Shown here piece after piece: positions 31,758 through 36,939 of a stretch of DNA of 36,939 nucleotides. Location: contig NZ_PVWJ01000048.1 of the NCBI RefSeq assembly GCF_003003775.1, positions 1 to 36,939 on the forward strand, read 5' to 3'. This DNA is from Merismopedia glauca CCAP 1448/3. Lineage in GTDB: Bacteria; Cyanobacteriota; Cyanobacteriia; Cyanobacteriales; CCAP-1448. A program made the position numbers and the translations under genes. Below the pieces are notes generated by a model, which ran no database searches, was not told where the DNA came from, and saw only the letters and a list, made by a program, of their open reading frames with translations. Every line of letters begins with the position of its first letter. Position 1 is the stretch's first letter.

Positions 31758-33314
31758 ATGAATCTTCAGACTATCAAGCGGGTATTGTTGGTCATCTTGA
31801 CCATTATTGCTGTTGGTCAAACGACAGTTTCACTATTTAATAGTTGGCAACAACCACAAACTCAAAGTCGCATTGAATTATATCAAACTAATCTGGTTTT
31901 AAATGCGACAGAATGGAAAAAGTTTACTGAAGCTAGTTCTAACAAAGATGCGGATATTTATCCAAAACTACGGGAACAATTAATCGGAAAAGAACCCCTA
32001 AAAAACGCTCAAAAGCAATATGAAGAATTAAAAACTTCCCTAACTAAGACACAAGATAGTATTAAAGGTGATTCTCTACGAGACGGCAAAGCTGGACGCT
32101 CTTCTTCAATTCTTGCTCAAACAGAACGTATTGGTTCAATTGTTGATGAATTAGATTTACGAATTGGCATTTTGCAAGCAGAACAGGGGCAAACTAATGC
32201 TGCTTTGGAAACTTGGACTAATCTAATTGAGAGATCTAAATTTAAAACTGATGGACTGAATAACTTTAAAACAGTAGCAGTTTTGATTGATTTATGGACA
32301 GATAAATCATCTATTACAGCTACATCGGAAACACAAATAAAAGCTAATTTAGATGGATGGTTTAAGTACAGAAGTTTAGCTAAATTATATCAAGTTGAGC
32401 AGCGACCAGCAGATTTAGCTAATTTAGAATTACAGCAACAAAATATTGCGGAGCAAGTAGTTAACAAATTACTTTTGGTGGGAGTCCTTCCCGTAATAGG
32501 TTTGTTAATTGGAACACTATTAATTTTAGGATTAACATTGCAGTTAGCTATCCGAAAGAAGCGATCTATCTTAGCCACAAATTCAGGCATTGGTTGGAAA
32601 ACTCCTTGGGATATAGAAACTATTAGCATAGTTTTAATTGTTGGTTTTTTCACAGTCAAAGATATAGTTTTGCCAATTGTTTTAGGATTAATTCTCAGTC
32701 TGTTCCAAATTAACCCAACTAAACTAGATAACTTACAACAGGTTATGTTTAGTTTTGTTGCTTATATCGGTATCGCAGTATTAGCAGTAACAATTTTGTT
32801 TTTCGCCATTAAAAAATACTTTCCTCTACCTCCAGATTGGTTTAAATTTAAATTAACTCCCCAGTCTATAGCCTGGGGAATTGGTGGCTATCTAACGGCG
32901 ATACCTTTGGTGATTATAATATCTTTAATTAACCAGCAACTTTGGGGAGACAGGGGTGGTGGAAATCCGATTTTACCAGTAGCTTTACAAGGGCAAGATA
33001 ATTTAGCAAAATTCCTTTTATTTTTAACCGCTTGCATTGCTGCACCGATATTTGAAGAGTTAATTTTTAGAGGTTTTCTCTTAGCTTCTTTAACTCGCTA
33101 TTTACCAGTTTGGGGTGCGATAACCGTTAGCGGTTTAATCTTTGCAGTTGCTCATTTGAGTCTTTCAGAAGTCATTCCTCTCACAGTTTTAGGAATGCTA
33201 TTAGGATTTGTCTACACTCGTTCGCGAAACCTATTATCTTCTATGTTAATGCACGCTTTATGGAATAGCGGGACTCTAATTACTTTGTTTATTTTGGGTA
33301 GTGGAAATAGCTAA
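31758..33314 (+). CDS. CPBP family intramembrane metalloprotease
   Basis: A 518-residue membrane protein. The N-terminal helix (VLLVILTIIAVGQTTVSLF) anchors a large hydrophilic, mostly helical region (about residues 30-235), followed by about eight membrane helices. The CPBP (Abi) protease motifs are in the C-terminal half: EELIFRGFLLASL (EExxxR), the His in VAHLSLSEVIPLT and HALWNSG (HxxxN), which together form the metal site. Family members process prenylated or signal proteins, or support bacteriocin immunity; the substrate here is unknown. ATG 31758 has CAGG at suitable spacing. The long N-terminal extension is not typical of short CPBP proteins, but is common in cyanobacterial versions. 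Confidence 0.87.
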   Translation: MNLQTIKRVLLVILTIIAVGQTTVSLFNSWQQPQTQSRIELYQTNLVLNATEWKKFTEASSNKDADIYPKLREQLIGKEPLKNAQKQYEELKTSLTKTQDSIKGDSLRDGKAGRSSSILAQTERIGSIVDELDLRIGILQAEQGQTNAALETWTNLIERSKFKTDGLNNFKTVAVLIDLWTDKSSITATSETQIKANLDGWFKYRSLAKLYQVEQRPADLANLELQQQNIAEQVVNKLLLVGVLPVIGLLIGTLLILGLTLQLAIRKKRSILATNSGIGWKTPWDIETISIVLIVGFFTVKDIVLPIVLGLILSLFQINPTKLDNLQQVMFSFVAYIGIAVLAVTILFFAIKKYFPLPPDWFKFKLTPQSIAWGIGGYLTAIPLVIIISLINQQLWGDRGGGNPILPVALQGQDNLAKFLLFLTACIAAPIFEELIFRGFLLASLTRYLPVWGAITVSGLIFAVAHLSLSEVIPLTVLGMLLGFVYTRSRNLLSSMLMHALWNSGTLITLFILGSGNS

Positions 33315-33316
33315 TT

Positions 33317-33345
33317 GAGGAAGGAAGAAGGAAGAAGGAAGAAGG
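33317..33345. repeat. Short tandem repeat, GGAAGAA type
   Basis: Four near-perfect GGAAGAA heptamers start 3 bp after the CPBP protease stop. The same unit occurs at 27854-27884. Confidence 0.75.
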
Positions 33346-33422
33346 GATAGCCAACAACTAACTAACGTTGACGTTCTCGAAATGGGTGGCTAAAATTTGG
33401 GAATGAAGCTATCTTGGAAGAA

Positions 33423-33668
33423 ATGACGGTTGCGATCGCCAGCTTCAACATCATGATTAATCCTTTTCCAGCCAAGTCAAAAACCCCAATTAAGCTGCTT
33501 AAGTTGCTCCCATATACACTCGTGGGATTGGGGGTGTTTTGGTTTAACTCTGAAACAAATCTTAATTATTTATTTCGAGGCTATCTAGTGTTACTAGAAG
33601 CTCAATTGGGTATATTGATCGTATATTTCCTAATGTCTAAAATCAACAAACTCCACAAAAATCGCTAA
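33423..33668 (+). CDS. Small membrane protein with two hydrophobic segments
   Basis: An 81-residue protein of unknown function. After a short N-terminus (INPFPAKSKTPIKLLK) come two membrane segments: LLPYTLVGLGVFWF and a longer one, YLVLLEAQLGILIVYFLM, and then a basic tail (KINKLHKNR). ATG 33423 is preceded by GGAAGAA; a TTG three codons upstream is an alternative. It sits 32 bp before the TM2 gene on the same strand, so the two may be co-transcribed. No family recognised. Confidence 0.5.
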   Translation: MTVAIASFNIMINPFPAKSKTPIKLLKLLPYTLVGLGVFWFNSETNLNYLFRGYLVLLEAQLGILIVYFLMSKINKLHKNR

Positions 33669-33700
33669 ATAAACCAGAATTTGGGGGAGATATTAAAATA

Positions 33701-34057
33701 ATGAAAAATAGAATTACTGCGGCTTTATTAGCCTTTTTTTTAGGTTACATCGGAATTCATAAATTCTACTTAGGTCAGAATGTAGCAGGTATATTATATT
33801 TATTGTTTTGCTGGACGTTTATACCAGGACTTATCGCCTTTTTTGAAACTATTGGTTTGTTATTAATGTCAGATCAAGCTTTTGATATTCAGTATAATCG
33901 CGGTGTCATGGGATATGGCGGTTATGGTGTTATTGGTGGTGAACTATCAAAAGACAAAGCCGCTACACTAGGAGAACTCAAAAAACTTTACGATCAAGGC
34001 GTAATTACGGCTGAAGAATATGAAGGTAAAAGGAGAAAGATTTTAGATTCTTTGTAG
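33701..34057 (+). CDS. TM2 domain and SHOCT domain membrane protein
   Basis: A 118-residue protein. The N-terminal TM2 domain has two membrane helices, NRITAALLAFFLGYIGIHKF followed by YLGQNVAGILYLLFCWTF, with the typical G-x-x-x-FYLG turn between them. A Gly/Tyr linker (MGYGGYGVIGG) leads to a SHOCT-type C-terminal helix pair, LGELKKLYDQGVITAEEYEG with KRRKILDSL, which is an oligomerisation motif. GGGGGAG precedes the start. The gene is followed 19 bp later by the helix-hairpin-helix gene, forming a small membrane-protein cluster. Function is unknown. Confidence 0.85.
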   Translation: MKNRITAALLAFFLGYIGIHKFYLGQNVAGILYLLFCWTFIPGLIAFFETIGLLLMSDQAFDIQYNRGVMGYGGYGVIGGELSKDKAATLGELKKLYDQGVITAEEYEGKRRKILDSL

Positions 34058-34076
34058 TTGAATCGGATGGTTAAAA

Positions 34077-34778
34077 ATGTCAAATTCTCCTAACTGGTTG
34101 CAAACAACTCCGCAATGGGTATGGCTATCACTAATTCCCACCTTTGGAGGATTGGCAATAGCCTATGCTGGAAAGAAAACTAGGACAAATGCTTGGATTG
34201 CTCTAGGATTGGGAACGACAGCAGCCGCTATAGTTTTGTATTCTACACCTTTGGGATCGTTGATTTGGCTATTCCAAGTGGGAACTGCTTTCTTTTTGAA
34301 AAAAAGGTATTTGCTGAAAACTTTGCCGAAGTCTGCTATGTTACCAGACGATCCGGAAAGTATTAAGTTGTTGGCTAAAGTCAAAGGAAAAGTCGATATC
34401 AATGACTGCTCTAAAGATGAGTTAGTATATAGTTTGGGTTTACCAATAGTTTATGCCAATGATATTGATTACGTCCGCAATCAAGGATATGTTTTTACCC
34501 ATGTGGAAGAACTATCAGAAATAGCTGGTATCCCCGAAAACTATCTCCGCAAAATAGCACCTCTGATCGTCTTTAGCTATGATTATAAAAAAGATTTTGA
34601 CTGGACTTGGCGGCGTTTGAATACTCTATCAATTGATGAATTAGTAGTGCATGGATTACCACCATCGATAGCACAAAAAATTATTATTGAAAGAGATAAT
34701 CGAGGTGCTTATCAATCAGTAGTAGAAGTAAGTCGGCGCACGGGTTTACCTTTGAGTGCATATAAACAGGTACTTTGA
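34077..34778 (+). CDS. Membrane-anchored helix-hairpin-helix (ComEA-like) protein
   Basis: A 233-residue protein. Residues about 12-75 hold two to three hydrophobic segments (WVWLSLIPTFGGLAIAYAG, IALGLGTTAAAIVLYS, LIWLFQVGTAFFL). The soluble part carries two helix-hairpin-helix repeats: VDINDCSKDELVYSLGLPIV with YVFTHVEELSEIAGIPENYL, and LNTLSIDELVVHGLPPSIAQ with GAYQSVVEVSRRTGLPLSAY. Such repeats usually bind DNA without sequence specificity, as in ComEA, the DNA receptor of natural competence, but the N-terminal membrane region differs from ComEA and a protein-contact role is equally possible. It lies 19 bp after the TM2 gene. Confidence 0.75.
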   Translation: MSNSPNWLQTTPQWVWLSLIPTFGGLAIAYAGKKTRTNAWIALGLGTTAAAIVLYSTPLGSLIWLFQVGTAFFLKKRYLLKTLPKSAMLPDDPESIKLLAKVKGKVDINDCSKDELVYSLGLPIVYANDIDYVRNQGYVFTHVEELSEIAGIPENYLRKIAPLIVFSYDYKKDFDWTWRRLNTLSIDELVVHGLPPSIAQKIIIERDNRGAYQSVVEVSRRTGLPLSAYKQVL

Positions 34779-34825
34779 AAATTGCCGATTATTTGGTAGG
34801 TTGATGTATTATGAGATTACTGTAG

Positions 34826-35131
34826 CTACCTTGGTGCTTTACGCCAACCGTTTGCGATCGCCTCTGACTCGGTACAAAACCATTTTTCTCCCTTGGCTGG
34901 ATCGATAACAGTTGATTCGTAATCTTCCATACCTGGCAAATGATAAAGCTTGATACCTGTGTTATGGGAGATATTGCCTTTGATCTTACATCCTGGTTTT
35001 GCGATAGATGCAATGAGAGAGGGATAATGACTACGACTAAACTCCATAGCAATTACAACGATTACAGCCAGAATCCCAAACCTAACCATAATTCCAATTA
35101 AACTTTGCTTTCTTCTTTTCCTCATAGTCAT
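34826..35131 (-). CDS. Small membrane-anchored protein with GCKIKGNI / WFCTE domain
   Basis: A 101-residue protein. A basic N-terminus (MRKRRKQS) and one membrane helix (IGIMVRFGILAVIVVIAMEF) lead to an extracytoplasmic domain: GCKIKGNISHNTGIKLYHLP, then YESTVIDPAKGEKWFCTESE and AIANGWRKA. The two cysteines could pair. This domain is common in cyanobacteria and also follows nuclease domains in some proteins; databases call a related motif the sunset domain, as far as I remember. Start is ATG 35131 (or 35125); an upstream extension overlaps the response regulator gene and is rejected. It follows that gene by 22 bp on the same strand. Confidence 0.65.
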   Translation of the reverse strand: MTMRKRRKQSLIGIMVRFGILAVIVVIAMEFSRSHYPSLIASIAKPGCKIKGNISHNTGIKLYHLPGMEDYESTVIDPAKGEKWFCTESEAIANGWRKAPR

Positions 35132-35153
35132 TGGTGTTGTAGGTGATAGTATT

Positions 35154-36869
35154 TTAGGATCGGCGATCGCTATTTCTCCGCCATCTAGTTTCTTGTAAAG
35201 TAGTACCAATTCCCTGCAAAATACCTTTGCCAATTAATCCTAAACCTTTGCCAATCACTTGAGTTAACAAGTATACTGTCACCCCACTAGCAAAAGAGAC
35301 TATTGCGCGCAAGCGAGGGGCGATCGCATCTCGTAATTCTAGTAATATAGTGACAGTTAACCTAATTCCCTGTAGCTTTTCTAACTCTTCCCGTCTGGGT
35401 GCATAAATAGATATTGTTTGAATTGATCCATTTTTCAGAACGTATAACCAATAGCGACTTTCAAAAATAGCAATCGGTTCGTCTAAATATTTTTCTCGGC
35501 GATATTTCCAAGATAATTCATTTCTAAATCTGGCAATTTCTCGGCTGGAAAGTAGTTTTTCTTGATAAAATACAGTTTTAATTTCTTCTAGTTCGCCAAA
35601 ACTATTTAATAAGGGTTGAATGACACTGTTAGCAACTTGTATAGTTAGATTCTGCAACAAAATTTCGGCTTTTTGCCAAGCAGTTGAACTACCAAATTCG
35701 TACTTAATTCCAGCTATTTCCAGAGATTCTTGATAAACTAAATATCCCAATAAAGTATTAAATAAAGGAATTTTATCCAATATTGATCGTCTCACAACTG
35801 GCAAATTAGTTAATAAAATATCTACTACTTGATAATTAGATTTGTCTACAGATAATGTATAGTATTTGCCGAAGAAATCCGTGATGCTAACTTGCCATAA
35901 ATCCTGAAGTATTTCTTGACTTTTTTCTTCAACTTGAGTCAAAGTAAGTTGGGATTTTTGCAATTGTCTGACTAATTCTTGGAAATTAGTGAGGATAATT
36001 TCTAAAAGTAAGTATTTTTTATTAGGCTTTAAAATATCAATTTCTAAAGGTATAGAAGTTTGATTTTCTACACCCAAAGCTAGCTTAATTCTAGTGGTTT
36101 CAAAGATTGGTTCAAAAGCCGATCGCGTCGAATTGGGCAATAATGGGGGTATACTTTGACTAGAAGTAGAGTCGGATGTTTCATGAAGAGGCGATCGCCC
36201 TACATTTCCAGGAAGTTCTACCTTCATAAAACTATCCCCTGGTAAAACCCGTTCTACCATCCATCTAGCAGTTTTTAGCTCTCTTTGCCGTCCCCTCCAA
36301 AATAACCAGTCTAACAGGGATAATTGACGGTTCTCCAGCTTCTTTTTAACTTGGGTTAAGGTACTGTCGATTTGCTCCAAACCCGATTGTCGCCAACGTT
36401 CTCGCCAACTAACTGGTAGTAACGGTGCAACTTGTTCCCAATAGCTTTTACCTGCGGCTGTTTCCCGAATTGCGGCGATAATTAGGTTAATATCCGTCCC
36501 TTTTGGGCAATATCCATTAACTATCCCAGCACTACTATTGAGTAATAACGTTCCCGATACTAGGCTAGATAAAACTAAAATTGGCAGTTGGGGATAAGCA
36601 GATTTCAATTGCTGACAAAATCCCCATCCTGTAGCCTCTGAAGACGTGCTAGTAGTTTGGGGATCTAATACTACCAAATCGATGGTGACAGAAGTAGATT
36701 GTATAAATTGCCAAGCTTCTTCAACCGTAGTCGCTTCAGCCACAATTTGCACATCTGGGAAAGGATTGAGAGCAACTCGCAATCCGAGACGAAAAATTGG
36801 ATCTCGATCAATTAATAATAGGCGGTATACGCGATCGCCGTTCGACGGTACGCTAGTGCTATCGCTCAT
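35154..36869 (-). CDS. Response regulator receiver fused to DUF3685 (Ycf55-like)
   Basis: A 571-residue protein. Residues 14 to about 135 are a CheY-like receiver: YRLLLIDRDPIFRLGLRVAL, the phosphoacceptor Asp in LVVLDPQ (near residue 69), and LPILVLSS with the conserved Lys in CPKG. The rest, with no DNA-binding effector domain, matches DUF3685, the domain shared with the plastid-encoded Ycf55 of red algae. It contains WLFWRGRQRELKTARWMVER and, near the C-terminus, FESRYWLYVLKNGSIQTISI. The C-terminal end has hydrophobic segments around ATVYLL-like sequence that may touch the membrane. Output is unknown. No histidine kinase is adjacent. A small membrane protein gene follows 22 bp downstream. 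Confidence 0.87.
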   Translation of the reverse strand: MSDSTSVPSNGDRVYRLLLIDRDPIFRLGLRVALNPFPDVQIVAEATTVEEAWQFIQSTSVTIDLVVLDPQTTSTSSEATGWGFCQQLKSAYPQLPILVLSSLVSGTLLLNSSAGIVNGYCPKGTDINLIIAAIRETAAGKSYWEQVAPLLPVSWRERWRQSGLEQIDSTLTQVKKKLENRQLSLLDWLFWRGRQRELKTARWMVERVLPGDSFMKVELPGNVGRSPLHETSDSTSSQSIPPLLPNSTRSAFEPIFETTRIKLALGVENQTSIPLEIDILKPNKKYLLLEIILTNFQELVRQLQKSQLTLTQVEEKSQEILQDLWQVSITDFFGKYYTLSVDKSNYQVVDILLTNLPVVRRSILDKIPLFNTLLGYLVYQESLEIAGIKYEFGSSTAWQKAEILLQNLTIQVANSVIQPLLNSFGELEEIKTVFYQEKLLSSREIARFRNELSWKYRREKYLDEPIAIFESRYWLYVLKNGSIQTISIYAPRREELEKLQGIRLTVTILLELRDAIAPRLRAIVSFASGVTVYLLTQVIGKGLGLIGKGILQGIGTTLQETRWRRNSDRRS

Positions 36870-36939
36870 CCTATTCCTGCTCTCTCAAACTTGGCTTAAC
36901 CTAACTGGAATTATAGTTTAAGGGGTTAGGGGTTAAGAC

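Overview
This window is cyanobacterial. The 8-mer GCGATCGC (HIP1) is scattered through it at very high density, and many of the genes are typical of the phylum: a Ycf55/DUF3685 response regulator, a full-length PntA/PntB transhydrogenase, a GlcD-type glycolate dehydrogenase, PutA without its regulatory domain, and a BolA/CGFS-glutaredoxin pair. Heptameric tandem repeats and several unrelated families of short perfect palindromes also fit a repeat-rich, probably filamentous, cyanobacterium. I cannot name the genus.

Left end, about 1-3.9 kb: accessory DNA. A two-gene DUF4365 nuclease-like module is flanked by two same-orientation arrays of roughly 37-bp HIP1-containing repeats. A 206-bp MITE-like element with TTAG target duplications follows. 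Next comes a compact type II restriction-modification system: a D12-class adenine methyltransferase facing a PD-(D/E)XK endonuclease, with a controller (C) protein. The methyltransferase and C promoters share an operator motif.

Middle, 4-21 kb: mainly metabolism. It holds putA (carrying a 28-bp mobile-type palindrome read in frame in its linker), pntAB, an FTR1 iron permease, glcD, a secreted DUF1996 protein, dxs and a DUF2993 lipid-binding protein. Between pntB and the permease lies a second accessory patch. It has a HIP1-free three-gene cassette built on a TIGR04255 protein, a small DUF6888-like gene with no usual start codon, and a toxin-antitoxin pair whose ParE-type toxin has lost its middle.

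21.3-25.5 kb: one very large gene, a superfamily 1 (UvrD-like) helicase with a long helical-repeat C-terminus. It is split by a 102-bp MITE with 15/17-matching terminal inverted repeats and a perfect 10-bp target duplication. Removing the element and one target copy restores a single frame of about 1357 residues. This is the clearest undescribed structure in the window.

Right end, 25.5-36.9 kb: ordinary cyanobacterial chromosome. It has an RsuA-family pseudouridine synthase, a RodZ-like protein, grx and bolA, a periplasmic hypothetical protein, plsC, a double-domain histidine phosphatase, a CPBP protease, TM2/SHOCT and helix-hairpin-helix membrane proteins, and a response regulator-Ycf55 gene with a small membrane protein downstream. 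No rRNA, tRNA, CRISPR array or complete insertion sequence was seen.
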